Below are positions 8,719-17,251 of a stretch of DNA of 64,000 nucleotides, in pieces; the stretch's first letter is position 1, and every line of letters begins with the position of its first letter. The notes below the pieces were generated by a model, which searched no databases, was not told the DNA's origin, and saw only the letters and a list, made by a program, of their open reading frames with translations. The translations under genes were made by a program, and so were the position numbers. Origin of the DNA: Limibacterium fermenti (GTDB lineage: Bacteria; Bacteroidota; Bacteroidia; Bacteroidales; Dysgonomonadaceae); assembly GCF_041902845.1 (NCBI RefSeq), contig NZ_CP159486.1, forward strand, positions 4,030,001-4,094,000. Reading direction: 5' to 3'.

Positions 8719-9768
8719 TTAGTTGACCTGCATGTTCAACTGATTGGAATTATCACGGCGTCTGTCGATTTCTCTCTTATATATCTGTACCCTTTTTCGG
8801 TCTAAGGAATCGGGGCGTGTCGCTTTTAGAAACAATTGTTCCGACTTGCCGATCCATTCGGAAGCGAGTTGCATATCGTCGAGCATCTCGTAGGCCAAGG
8901 CGATATTGCTGGCTGCTTTTGCTTTCTTGAGCTCATTTGTTTCTTTCTCATAAAATGCCTCCCACTTGCTTACCGCATTCACCCAGTCTTTATTCTGTGC
9001 AAACGTTTCCCCTTCACGCATCAGGGCGTTGGGTAAGGTGTAAAACCACCGGTCCTGCATCACCCAATGAGGAGAGAATACCGAGGTCATTTTTTCCGCG
9101 GCGTATACGGCGGCTTCTTTCATTGCTTCTTCGTGGGAGGGAAGGATCTCTTCGGCATATAAATAGCCGTTTTGCCTCTCGAATCCCTGCCAGTTCAGGC
9201 TATCGGTAAAATGAACGGCGGGTATTTGTCCTGTCATAGAAGGAAGATAAACCCGCACAATCGATTGGATATTGGCTTTCATAGCCGCCCATGAATATCC
9301 TTGTTGCCTGAAATGCTCATTCTTATGCGTTTCAATAAGCAGTTTGTCAAGAGAAATGATGGCGTCGACATGATGTTCCGTTCGCAGCTCGTTCATTTTG
9401 TCGGGACTAATGGGCTGTTCCGTGAAGAAATCGTGATCGCTGCGCAGGGGTTCTTGCCGGTAAAGTACGGCATCGAAAAAAGCCTCTTCGTTTAGAAACT
9501 GCGATAGAGCCTCGGTGTAGAATACAGATATGCTATCGGAAGAAACATTGATCCGTTGTGCTCCGGAGCGTCCTAATAATTGATTCGTGTGGCCGATGTC
9601 ATTGGGTTGCTGAACCACATTGTTCGCCACGAGGATCGTCCGCACATTTCCGGGAAGCGTAACCTGAGCCGGTTCGAGCGTTTCGATTGTCAAGTATTTT
9701 ATTCCCGAGCAACCGGTGAAAAACAAGCCTAAAACGATGGAACTTAAAATAAAAAACAAATTTTTCAT
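8719..9768 (-). CDS. DUF6340-type lipoprotein
   Basis: 349-residue exported lipoprotein. The signal peptide ends in the lipobox LFFTGC (Cys about 20). The body (about 30-230) matches what I recall of the DUF6340 group of Bacteroidales envelope proteins, and the C-terminal third is helical and TPR-like (LMREGETFAQNKDWVNAVSKWEAFY; AKAASNIALAYEMLDD). Function unknown; the TPR-like tail suggests protein binding at the inner face of the outer membrane. It is monocistronic with its own promoter at 9803-9810. Confidence 0.7.
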   Translation of the reverse strand: MKNLFFILSSIVLGLFFTGCSGIKYLTIETLEPAQVTLPGNVRTILVANNVVQQPNDIGHTNQLLGRSGAQRINVSSDSISVFYTEALSQFLNEEAFFDAVLYRQEPLRSDHDFFTEQPISPDKMNELRTEHHVDAIISLDKLLIETHKNEHFRQQGYSWAAMKANIQSIVRVYLPSMTGQIPAVHFTDSLNWQGFERQNGYLYAEEILPSHEEAMKEAAVYAAEKMTSVFSPHWVMQDRWFYTLPNALMREGETFAQNKDWVNAVSKWEAFYEKETNELKKAKAASNIALAYEMLDDMQLASEWIGKSEQLFLKATRPDSLDRKRVQIYKREIDRRRDNSNQLNMQVN

Positions 9769-9802
9769 AGATTTTCCGTATGCATTACTCTTCTACAATA
9801 AA

Positions 9803-9810
9803 CAAATGTA
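9803..9810 (-). promoter_or_regulatory. Promoter -7 box for the lipoprotein gene
   Basis: CAAATGTA reads TACATTTG on the minus strand, 35 bases from the start codon. It separates this gene from the candidate small RNA upstream. Confidence 0.55.
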
Positions 9811-9944
9811 CTCTAATAACACTTTTGCGTATTTAAATGTTTTGTTGAAATGAATCGGTCGGATGAATATATCCTCCTTGTTCGTTAAGTTAAAATTAAT
9901 CTTATTCGTAATACCTTTCAACGAGGATCTATGTTTCGCAGAAG

Positions 9945-9974
9945 AAAAAAAGGCCACCTCGATGGAGATGGCCT
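9945..9974 (-). terminator. Rho-independent terminator of the candidate small RNA
   Basis: AGGCCATCTC and GAGGTGGCCT (minus strand) pair with one G-U over a 4-base loop and are followed by seven T residues. Confidence 0.8.
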
Positions 9975-10033
9975 CTTTCCTCTTTGGTTAATATAGATAC
10001 TAGCGTCAAGATAAAAAAGATTGTTTTAGGTTA
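9945..10033 (-). ncRNA. Candidate small RNA, about 90 nt
   Basis: A complete transcription unit without a gene: a -33 TTTG and a -7 TATCTTTG 20 bases apart (10040-10071, minus strand), then about 90 bases ending in a strong hairpin with a T tract (9945-9974). No reading frame of useful length lies inside. It falls between the rpsO terminator and the lipoprotein promoter, so it is not obviously a leader. No known RNA family was recognised. Confidence 0.45.
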
Positions 10034-10039
10034 TCGATG

Positions 10040-10071
10040 CAAAGATACGGCAGCCGGAACAATTAGCCAAA
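10040..10071 (-). promoter_or_regulatory. Promoter for the candidate small RNA
   Basis: On the minus strand TTTG (10068-10071) is followed after exactly 20 bases by TATCTTTG (10040-10047), the best full match to the Bacteroidetes -33/-7 pattern in the window. Confidence 0.6.
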
Positions 10072-10174
10072 TAAAAAAACATGTTATAAAACATAGTTAT
10101 ATAATATGTTTTTGACGCAGTTACGCCGTTTCATTACGTCAAATAATTGGTTACAATAATGTTAAGTTGTGAGT

Positions 10175-10212
10175 AAAAAAAAGAGTAAACCGAAAAATCA
10201 GTCTACTCTTTT
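10175..10212 (-). terminator. Terminator of rpsO
   Basis: On the minus strand AAAAGAGTA and TACTCTTTT form a 9-bp stem with a 16-base loop and a long T run, just after the rpsO stop codon. Confidence 0.75.
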
Positions 10213-10229
10213 AATTCTTTTTTTGAGAA

Positions 10230-10499
10230 TTATTTTCTGATGCCTAATTCTTTAATGATGGCGCGATATCTCTCGATATCTTTTTCAATTAAATAATCGA
10301 GCAAACGACGGCGTTTACCGACTAAAATTCTCAAAGAACGTTCCGTGTTATAATCTTTTTTGTTTGACTTTAAATGGTCAGTCAAATGCGAAATACGGTA
10401 TGAAAACAATGCTATCTGCGCTTCAGGAGAGCCAGTATCAGTGTTAGACTTTCCGTGTTTTGCAAAGATTTCTGTCTTTTTTTCAGAGTCTAAATACAT
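10230..10499 (-). CDS. rpsO: 30S ribosomal protein S15
   Basis: 89 residues, the normal length. The family signature is clear: KHGKSNTDTGSPEAQIALFS near the start, ISHLTDHLKSNKKDYNTERSL in the middle and LVGKRRRLLDYL near the end. S15 binds the central domain of 16S rRNA early in small-subunit assembly. Single-gene unit with promoter at 10543-10550 and terminator at 10175-10212. Confidence 0.98.
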   Translation of the reverse strand: MYLDSEKKTEIFAKHGKSNTDTGSPEAQIALFSYRISHLTDHLKSNKKDYNTERSLRILVGKRRRLLDYLIEKDIERYRAIIKELGIRK

Positions 10500-10542
10500 A
10501 ATTGTTTGTAAAAAATACGATTAAATAAATTTTTTCGGACGA

Positions 10543-10550
10543 CAAAGATA
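10543..10550 (-). promoter_or_regulatory. Promoter -7 box for rpsO
   Basis: CAAAGATA reads TATCTTTG on the minus strand, 44 bases from the ATG; a TTTG-like -33 lies about 18 bases upstream. Confidence 0.6.
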
Positions 10551-10586
10551 CGATTTAAATATGAAAACCAAAATAGATTCGGTAAT

Positions 10587-11858
10587 TTATTCGTTGCGTC
10601 GCCGCAATTTTTCACTCAAGCGGCTAATGGCGTTGGTTATTTCCGCATCGGGCTCAATGACATTGTATTCGCCCCAGAAGTCGGGATTTTGAAAATAGTC
10701 CACCCGCTCGGCAATGACGTCTGTAGAACGGATGCGCTCTTTGCGTGGAAATTTTACAATATCATCCGTATATCGGTCGGTAACGGCAATCTCCGACCCG
10801 ATGGTGTACGTGGTTGCAAACAAGCCGAAGAACCGGTTGGTCCAGCGTACGCGGAAAGCGACTTCGGTCCGGCTATGGTTGAAATACCATTTCCCGTTGT
10901 CTTCTATAAAATCGACGACATAGAGGGCGTGATCCACCTGCGCTTTCATCTTCGGCGGTTTTCGTTTGATAAAAATGGCTACGGCATCGTCTCTTTTCTC
11001 TACGTTCATGTTGAATTCCATACGGGCAAAGGCGAGCGAAGCGGCATCGAGATATATTTTTCCGCGAAAAAGGATGTCGGGTATTCCGGGACGCGGAAGG
11101 AAGGAGATAACGTAATGCGGCTTATTGTTTATAGGTGTCATGTTTTCGATATGGAACACATAATCGTCGGCGTTGGCGCCAAAAACAATTTCGGGATTTT
11201 TGGCGATATCCAATAACAGGGCGCCGTTTATCCCTCCCTGGAACCGTAATAAGAGGGTGTCGCGCACACTCATGTCGGAGGCTTTGCGCCCGATGTAGAT
11301 TTTGGCGAGGTCGTCTCCGAAGGAAGTATACGGTGCTTTGTAAATGTCCAATACCGCTTCGGACAAAGAAATATATTGGGAGCGTTTTTTAATCGACTCC
11401 CGGTAAAAAGCCACCATCATATTGGGGCCGGCGGGGTAGTTGCGGGGAATGCGGCGAAGGGCCTCCCGCACCAATTCCGTACCGTCGCCCGAAACGACGA
11501 GCAATTCCTGTAAGGAAACGGTCGAAAGCGACATCCCGATTTGTGTATCCGGCCGGTTTATCAACGTGATGAGAGGTACGGTTTTGTTATGATAACCCAA
11601 ATGTCGGATGAGGATGCGGGTATTTTTTGCCGACTCCGGCACACGTAAAGTGAAATATCCCTCTTGGTTTGTCACGCTCGAAATGCTTGAGTGTTCAACC
11701 ATGATGCTTGCATTCATTAAGGGCTGGCGCGTATCGATATCGAATACCCGTCCCCGTAAAACGAATGTCGAGTCCTGTTGCTGTTCTACATTTTCAGGAT
11801 AAACTTGACGGATAGACAGCGAGCATAAAAATAAAAGTATGATAACTAGGCTTTTCAT
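10587..11858 (-). CDS. Exported protein with carboxypeptidase-regulatory-like domain
   Basis: 423 residues from the chosen start MKSLVIILLFLCSLSI, which gives a normal signal peptide; the frame stays open about 60 codons further upstream but lacks sensible protein sequence there. After the signal peptide comes a beta-sandwich CarbopepD_reg-like domain (LRGRVFDIDTRQPLMNASI... GYFTLRVPES), about 35-120. The rest (about 130-423) is beta-rich and resembles the C-terminal part of Bacteroidetes proteins with this domain and no barrel. Probably periplasmic or outer membrane associated; function unknown. Confidence 0.7.
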   Translation of the reverse strand: MKSLVIILLFLCSLSIRQVYPENVEQQQDSTFVLRGRVFDIDTRQPLMNASIMVEHSSISSVTNQEGYFTLRVPESAKNTRILIRHLGYHNKTVPLITLINRPDTQIGMSLSTVSLQELLVVSGDGTELVREALRRIPRNYPAGPNMMVAFYRESIKKRSQYISLSEAVLDIYKAPYTSFGDDLAKIYIGRKASDMSVRDTLLLRFQGGINGALLLDIAKNPEIVFGANADDYVFHIENMTPINNKPHYVISFLPRPGIPDILFRGKIYLDAASLAFARMEFNMNVEKRDDAVAIFIKRKPPKMKAQVDHALYVVDFIEDNGKWYFNHSRTEVAFRVRWTNRFFGLFATTYTIGSEIAVTDRYTDDIVKFPRKERIRSTDVIAERVDYFQNPDFWGEYNVIEPDAEITNAISRLSEKLRRRNE

Positions 11859-11963
11859 AGGATATACAGTAAAAAAATACAGAATAAAAAAGAGTTGAAT
11901 AATGATGAGACAAAGAAAGAACTTTTTTTGAAAATAGCAAGTTAAATGTTGATATTTAACATT

Positions 11964-12136
11964 ATGATGACTGATGAGATGATGTGTTGATGGGGTGATG
12001 GAGACTGGTGGCTGGTGACTGGAGATATTGGACAATGACAAATTACGAATTACGAATTACAAATTACAAATGACGAATGACAAATTACGAATGAAGTCTA
12101 AAGACTGAAGACCGTCGACCGGTGATTGAACGAATC
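11964..12136. repeat. Degenerate heptamer array (7-bp period)
   Basis: About 24 imperfect 7-bp units can be laid end to end: TGATGAC-type words, then GAATTAC/AAATTAC words, then GACTGAA/GACCGTC words. The same word order recurs at 62789-62898, and the last word type at 63592-63660 in opposite orientation. It fills most of the gap before nadB. Confidence 0.6.
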
Positions 12137-12182
12137 ATTCAAAATAAATAACCCGGAATAGAAATAACCCCCGATATTTCAC

Positions 12183-12190
12183 TAAATTTG
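12183..12190 (+). promoter_or_regulatory. Promoter -7 box for nadB
   Basis: TAAATTTG, 32 bases before the nadB ATG. Confidence 0.5.
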
Positions 12191-12221
12191 TGATTTAAAA
12201 ATAACAGGTATTCTATAAAAC

Positions 12222-13802
12222 ATGGTTTATACATATGATTTTCTGGTCATAGGATCCGGTATTGCGGGGATGAGTTATGCGTTGAAAGTTGCCGCTCATG
12301 GAAAAGTCGCCGTCATTGCGAAAAATTCGCTGGAAGATGCCAATACGTTTTATGCGCAAGGCGGAATCGCTTCCGTTACCAATCCTTGGGACAATTTCGA
12401 AAAACATATTGCCGATACGCTCGACGCGGGCGCCGGCTTGTGCGATAAAACGGTAGTTGAAAAGGTCATCCGGGAAGCCCCTGCGCAAATTAAAGAGTTG
12501 ATCAGTTGGGGCGTCGATTTCGACAAAGACGATAAAGGCAATTTCGATCTTCATCGCGAAGGGGGGCATTCGGAGTTCCGCATCCTTCATCATAAAGATA
12601 ATACAGGCGCCGAGATACAGATGAGCTTGATCGATACGGTGCGCAATCATCCCAATATCGATGTCTTCGATCAGCATTTCGCCATCGAAATACTCACGCA
12701 GCATCACTTGGGGCAGGTTGTCACCCGCCACACGCCCGGCATTGAATGTTACGGCGCTTATATTCTGAATCAGGAGACGAACGAAATCGACACGTTCCTT
12801 TCGCGGGTAACCATGATGGCTACCGGCGGCATCGGTTGTATATATCAAACAACCACCAATCCGCTGGTGGCGACGGGCGACGGCATTGCGATGGTGGCCC
12901 GCGCCAAAGGCGAAATAAAAGGAATGGAATTCGTGCAATTTCATCCCACGGCTTTTTTCCATCCGAGCGAACGGCCTTCGTTTTTGATCAGCGAGGCGAT
13001 GAGAGGCTACGGTGGCGTGTTGAAGACGTGCGACGGACAGGAGTTTATGCAGAAGTACGATGCGCGTAAATCGCTTGCGCCCCGCGATATCGTGGCCCGG
13101 GCGATCGATACGGAAATGAAAAACCGTGGAGACGACCATGTGTTCCTCGATGTCAGGCACAAAAATGCGGAAGAGACTAAAAAGCATTTCCCGACCATTT
13201 ACGAAAAATGCCTTTCGTATGGCATCGATATCACTCAAGACATGATTCCGGTGGCGCCCGCCGCGCATTACCTGTGCGGCGGCATTAAAGTCGACCTCGA
13301 CGGACAAACGAGTATCAGCCGTTTGTATGCCAACGGCGAATGCGCCTGCACCGGGCTTCACGGCGCCAACCGGCTGGCATCGAATTCGCTCATCGAGGCA
13401 GTGGTGTTTGCCGACGCTGCGGCAAAACATTCCATACCGCGCTTCCACGACTACTCGCTGCGGGAGGACATTCCGCACTGGAACGCCGAAGGGACGTCGC
13501 TGCCCGAAGAAATGGTGCTTGTCACGCAAAGCTATAAGGAAGTGGGGCAAATCATGTCGTCGTATGTGGGCATCGTTCGTTCCGACCTGCGCCTGCAACG
13601 GGCGATGGACCGGCTGAACATCCTGTTCCGCGAAACGGAAGATTTCTTCCACCGCTCCGTGGTGTCGAGGGATATCTGCGAATTGCGGAATATCATCAAG
13701 GTGGGATATATGGTCATTAAGCAGGCCACGGCGAGAAAAGAAAGCCGGGGATTGCATTACACGATCGATTATCCGGGCAAGGATCCGCTCTCTATATTAT
13801 AA
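12222..13802 (+). CDS. nadB: L-aspartate oxidase
   Basis: 526-residue flavoenzyme that oxidises L-aspartate to iminoaspartate, the first step of de novo NAD synthesis. FAD-binding GSGIAGMSYALK near the N-terminus; the substrate loop HREGGHSEFRILHHKDNTG and the active-site stretch EFVQFHPTAFFHP are those of the succinate dehydrogenase/fumarate reductase/NadB flavoprotein family. GLHGANRLASNSLIEAVVFA closes the FAD site. Length and motifs favour NadB over a fumarate reductase subunit. nadA and nadC are not adjacent. The antisense strand has a 514-codon open frame that is a codon-usage shadow. Confidence 0.93.
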   Translation: MVYTYDFLVIGSGIAGMSYALKVAAHGKVAVIAKNSLEDANTFYAQGGIASVTNPWDNFEKHIADTLDAGAGLCDKTVVEKVIREAPAQIKELISWGVDFDKDDKGNFDLHREGGHSEFRILHHKDNTGAEIQMSLIDTVRNHPNIDVFDQHFAIEILTQHHLGQVVTRHTPGIECYGAYILNQETNEIDTFLSRVTMMATGGIGCIYQTTTNPLVATGDGIAMVARAKGEIKGMEFVQFHPTAFFHPSERPSFLISEAMRGYGGVLKTCDGQEFMQKYDARKSLAPRDIVARAIDTEMKNRGDDHVFLDVRHKNAEETKKHFPTIYEKCLSYGIDITQDMIPVAPAAHYLCGGIKVDLDGQTSISRLYANGECACTGLHGANRLASNSLIEAVVFADAAAKHSIPRFHDYSLREDIPHWNAEGTSLPEEMVLVTQSYKEVGQIMSSYVGIVRSDLRLQRAMDRLNILFRETEDFFHRSVVSRDICELRNIIKVGYMVIKQATARKESRGLHYTIDYPGKDPLSIL

Positions 13803-13808
13803 TAAGGT

Positions 13809-14654
13809 ATGCCGACGAAGTCAATTTGCATAAAGGGGAAGCTTGTGGAATTATCCGCGCCGCTGGTGATGGGGATTGTAAACGTCACGCCCGATTCGTT
13901 TTTCGAGGGGAGCCGGAAGCAAACCGAAGAGGAAATCGTGCAGCGCTGCCGGCAAATTGTGGAAGAAGGCGGAGCCATCATCGATGTGGGCGCCCAGTCG
14001 ACCAATCCGCATTCGGAATGGTTAACGGCTCCGCAAGAGGCTGCCCGGCTGATGCCTGCACTGCGGCTCATCCGGAAAGAGTTTCCCGATGCGGTATTGT
14101 CGGTGGATACGTTTTATGCCGATGTCGCCCGGCAGGCCGTGGAGGAATACGGGGCGGATATCATCAACGATGTGTCGGGCGGACAGATCGATGCGGATAT
14201 GTTTGCCACGGCGGCGGCGCTCAACGTGCCTTACATCCTGATGCACATGCGGGGCGTGCCGCAAACCATGCAACAGCACACCGATTACGAGCATTTTATT
14301 CAGGAATTGATTTATTATTTCTCGGAAAAGAAAGCGCAGCTTGACCAGTTGGGTGTGAACGATATCATTATCGATCCGGGATTCGGCTTCAGCAAAACGC
14401 TGAATCAGAACTACGAATTGATGGCTTATCTAAAATATTTTAATATCTTTGATGCACCGGTGTTGGTGGGCATTTCGCGGAAATCGATGATCTCTCGTCT
14501 GTTGGATGTGTCGCCCGAAGAGAGTCTCAACGGTACTTCCGTGTTGCATACCTACTCGCTGTTGTGCGGGGCCGATATCCTGCGGGTACACGACGTGAAG
14601 GAAGCCGTGGAATGTGTACGGATTATCTCGAAAATAAAAGAATTTACAAAATAA
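13809..14654 (+). CDS. folP: Dihydropteroate synthase
   Basis: 281 residues; joins p-aminobenzoate to dihydropterin pyrophosphate in folate synthesis and is the sulfonamide target. Signatures: MGIVNVTPDSFFEGS at the N-terminus, IDVGAQSTNP, SVDTFYADVARQAVEEYGADIINDVSGG, and IIDPGFGFSKTLNQNYELM. Starts 6 bases after nadB and ends 7 bases before cdaA, so the genes are probably co-transcribed. Confidence 0.97.
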   Translation: MPTKSICIKGKLVELSAPLVMGIVNVTPDSFFEGSRKQTEEEIVQRCRQIVEEGGAIIDVGAQSTNPHSEWLTAPQEAARLMPALRLIRKEFPDAVLSVDTFYADVARQAVEEYGADIINDVSGGQIDADMFATAAALNVPYILMHMRGVPQTMQQHTDYEHFIQELIYYFSEKKAQLDQLGVNDIIIDPGFGFSKTLNQNYELMAYLKYFNIFDAPVLVGISRKSMISRLLDVSPEESLNGTSVLHTYSLLCGADILRVHDVKEAVECVRIISKIKEFTK

Positions 14655-14661
14655 TACGCTT

Positions 14662-15423
14662 ATGTTTAGTCATTTCGGATTTAAAGACCTCGTCGATGTC
14701 ATCTTAGTGGGCATGTTGCTCTATTACCTGTTTTTGCAGGTAAAGATATCGGGTTTGCGTCCGCTGTTTGCCGGCATTCTCATTTTTTTGGTGATCTGGG
14801 TGTTGGTGTCGCAGGTATTCGATATGATGTTGCTCGGATCGATTCTCGATCAGTTTGTGAGCGTGGGTTTGTTTCTATTGGTCATCCTGTTTCAGGACGA
14901 AATCCGGCGGTTCCTCATGTCGCTCGGATCCAAGCGCGGGTGGAACATTATCTCGAAACTGTTCTTTCCCGCCGATAAACAGAAAAAAGACCGGTCGTAT
15001 TATACGGCGCTTGTACTGGCGTGCATGAATATGTCGAAAACCAATACCGGCGCTCTTATCGTGGTGCAAGGCGATATCCAGTTGGGGCTCTATGAGCAGA
15101 CGGGCGAAATCATCAACGCCGACATTTCGTCGCGCCTCATCGAAAATATCTTCTTCAAAAACAGTCCCCTTCACGACGGGGCGATGATTGTGGTGGGAAA
15201 GAAGATCAAGGCGGCGGGATGCATCTTGCCCGTATCGCAGAATCCGAATATCCCGAAGCATTTGGGATTGAGGCACCGCGCCGGACTGGGTATCTCGCAG
15301 GAAACCGATGCCAAGGTGATTATTGTGTCGGAAGAGCGCGGAAAGATATCGTTCGCATCGGAAGGCCGGTTGAAACTGAATATTACGCCGGAAGATTTGC
15401 AACAATTACTTCTTGAAGAATAG
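14662..15423 (+). CDS. cdaA: Diadenylate cyclase (c-di-AMP synthase), CdaA type
   Basis: 253 residues. Three N-terminal membrane segments (about 12-85) are followed by a DAC domain (about 100-250) with the catalytic motifs DGAMIVVG and LGLRHRAGLG. It condenses two ATP to c-di-AMP. The pairing with folP is common in Bacteroidetes. A YbbR-domain protein, the class that includes CdaA regulators, is encoded separately at 56220, and a KimA-like permease, a potential c-di-AMP target, at 1940. Confidence 0.95.
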   Translation: MFSHFGFKDLVDVILVGMLLYYLFLQVKISGLRPLFAGILIFLVIWVLVSQVFDMMLLGSILDQFVSVGLFLLVILFQDEIRRFLMSLGSKRGWNIISKLFFPADKQKKDRSYYTALVLACMNMSKTNTGALIVVQGDIQLGLYEQTGEIINADISSRLIENIFFKNSPLHDGAMIVVGKKIKAAGCILPVSQNPNIPKHLGLRHRAGLGISQETDAKVIIVSEERGKISFASEGRLKLNITPEDLQQLLLEE

Positions 15424-15441
15424 AAAGGGCTGTCAACAGGA

Positions 15442-16548
15442 ATGATTCTCACAAAACTATCCATCATCAATTATAAAAATCTGGAGCAGGCGGAACTCGA
15501 GTTGTCGCCCAAAATCAACTGTTTTATCGGCAACAACGGAATGGGTAAAACCAATCTGCTCGACGCCGTATATTACCTGTCGTTTTGCAAAAGTTTTACG
15601 AATCCGATCGATTCGCAAATTATCCGCCACGAAGCGGAGGTGTGCATGCTTCAGGGAAAGTATACGTTTGAAGATGGAGCGAGTGAAGAGATTTACTGCG
15701 CCTTGCGCCGGCGGCAGAAAAAGCAGTTCAAACGCAATAAGAAGGAATATGACCGCCTTTCGGACCATATCGGATTTATTCCTTTGGTGATGATTTCGCC
15801 GGCCGATAACGAGTTGATTCTCGGAGGAAGCGACGAGCGGCGCCGGTTTATGGATATGGCCGTTTCGCAGTTCGACAAGGAGTACCTGAATGCGTTGGTG
15901 CGTTACAACAAGGCGTTGCAACAGCGCAACGTGCTGCTGAAAGAGCCGGAGGAGCGCATCGATGCCACATTGCTCGACCTGTGGGAAGACCAAATGGCCG
16001 GCGATGGCGTGCTGATCCATCGCAAACGGCGCGATTTTATTGAAGACCTGACGCCCATATTCAACGAATTTTATACCCGCATCAGTCGCTCGAACGAAAA
16101 GGTATCGTTCGATTATATTTCGCAACTCACCGGTAACGATTTCCGCAGTATCCTGCGTGGCAACCGCTATCGCGATATGGCGATGGGGCACACCACGGCG
16201 GGCGTGCATCGCGACGAGCTGGAGATGCTGCTCGACGGCTTCCCCATTAAAAAGGTGGGCTCGCAAGGGCAAAACAAAACGTACTTCGTGTCGTTGCGCC
16301 TCGCGCAGTTTCGTTTCCTGATGCAGACTCGGAAAGAAACGCCCATCTTGTTGCTCGACGATGTGTTCGACCGCCTCGACGCCCAACGCGTGGAAGAGAT
16401 CGTCAAGTTGGTGTCGGAAGAGCAGTTCGGGCAAATTTTCATTTCGGACACCAACCGCGAGTCGTTGGATAAAATTCTGGACGGGTTACAAAACAACCAT
16501 GCTGTTTTCTCCGTAAAAGACGGGGAGATTCAACGTCTTAACGAGTAA
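15442..16548 (+). CDS. recF: DNA replication and repair protein RecF
   Basis: 368 residues, normal length. SMC-like ATPase: Walker A IGNNGMGKTNLLDAVYYL, signature SQGQNKTYFVSLRLAQ, Walker B ILLLDDVFDRLD. Helps load RecA at single-strand gaps. 18 bases after cdaA and 4 bases before the DUF721 gene; a single transcription unit is likely. Confidence 0.97.
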   Translation: MILTKLSIINYKNLEQAELELSPKINCFIGNNGMGKTNLLDAVYYLSFCKSFTNPIDSQIIRHEAEVCMLQGKYTFEDGASEEIYCALRRRQKKQFKRNKKEYDRLSDHIGFIPLVMISPADNELILGGSDERRRFMDMAVSQFDKEYLNALVRYNKALQQRNVLLKEPEERIDATLLDLWEDQMAGDGVLIHRKRRDFIEDLTPIFNEFYTRISRSNEKVSFDYISQLTGNDFRSILRGNRYRDMAMGHTTAGVHRDELEMLLDGFPIKKVGSQGQNKTYFVSLRLAQFRFLMQTRKETPILLLDDVFDRLDAQRVEEIVKLVSEEQFGQIFISDTNRESLDKILDGLQNNHAVFSVKDGEIQRLNE

Positions 16549-16552
16549 ACAT

Positions 16553-16846
16553 ATGTTCAAGAAAAACGCGCAGTCATTGGGAGAAGTTTTGGCCGACTTT
16601 TTTGAAAAGAATCCGGGTATCAAAACGAAATTGGCCGAGCACAAGGCGGTCGACGGGTGGCATGAAGTGCTTGGAGAGGGGGTAGCACATTATACGAAAA
16701 ACGTATATATGAAACGTGGTACGCTTTATGTACAGTTGGCTTCGTCGGTGTTGCGCGCCGAATTACTCATGAACAAACCGGCGTTGATAAAGAAACTCAA
16801 CGAACATGCGGGCATGACGGTGGTGCGCGATATCGTACTGCGTTGA
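16553..16846 (+). CDS. DUF721 (DciA-like) protein
   Basis: 97 residues, KH-like fold family DUF721: conserved VADWxxVLGExxAxxT-type pattern seen here as VDGWHEVLGEGVAHYTKNVYM and then VQLASSVLRAELLM. In other phyla DciA loads the replicative helicase; in Bacteroidetes a recF-DUF721 pair is common and a replication role is inferred. Ends at the start of the 41-bp repeat array. Confidence 0.85.
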   Translation: MFKKNAQSLGEVLADFFEKNPGIKTKLAEHKAVDGWHEVLGEGVAHYTKNVYMKRGTLYVQLASSVLRAELLMNKPALIKKLNEHAGMTVVRDIVLR

Positions 16847-16862
16847 ATTTTTCTTCCCGCTA

Positions 16863-17163
16863 TCTGTTTGGAGCAACCTCGAATTGAATTTTCTTCCAAA
16901 CGGCCGTTTGGAAACTTTCTTCTGTTGAACTTTTCTCCAAACCGCGGTTTTGAAGATTTCTTCTGTTGAAGTTTTCACCAAACTGCCGTTTTGAAGATTT
17001 CTTTAATTGAACTTTTCACCAAACGACCGTTTTGGAGGTTTCTTCAATTGAATTTCCCTCCAAACGTATCGTTTTAGGGCTTTTCAATCTTCAATTTTCT
17101 TTCAGAACACCGTTTTGGAACTTTCTATCATTCTTCTTTCTTCCAAATCAACCTTTTGGGAAC
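16863..17163. repeat. Degenerate tandem array, period 41 bp
   Basis: Six to seven units; four consecutive ones are exactly 41 bp. Each has a palindromic core such as CCAAACGGCCGTTTGG followed by a TTTCTTC(A/T)(A/G)TTGAA spacer. It fills the 405-base gap between the convergent DUF721 and outer membrane protein genes. No CRISPR-like identity between units; no reading frame is supported. The sequence differs from the 41-42 bp array at 5427, but the period is the same. Confidence 0.65.
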
Positions 17164-17251
17164 CTTCCCGGGTATGTTTTTCCTTCCGAAGCCTTTTTTC
17201 GGGGCGACCGTGTTCCCCTGAATCGTTGAAAACGGGCGTATGGGTATAACA

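Noticed and set aside
12213..13757. 514-codon open frame antisense to nadB
   Set aside because: It lies entirely opposite a well-supported flavoprotein gene and has no domain character; it arises from the codon bias of the sense strand.
15457..16434. 325-codon open frame antisense to recF
   Set aside because: A mirror of recF codons; His/Gln/Val-rich without any family motif.
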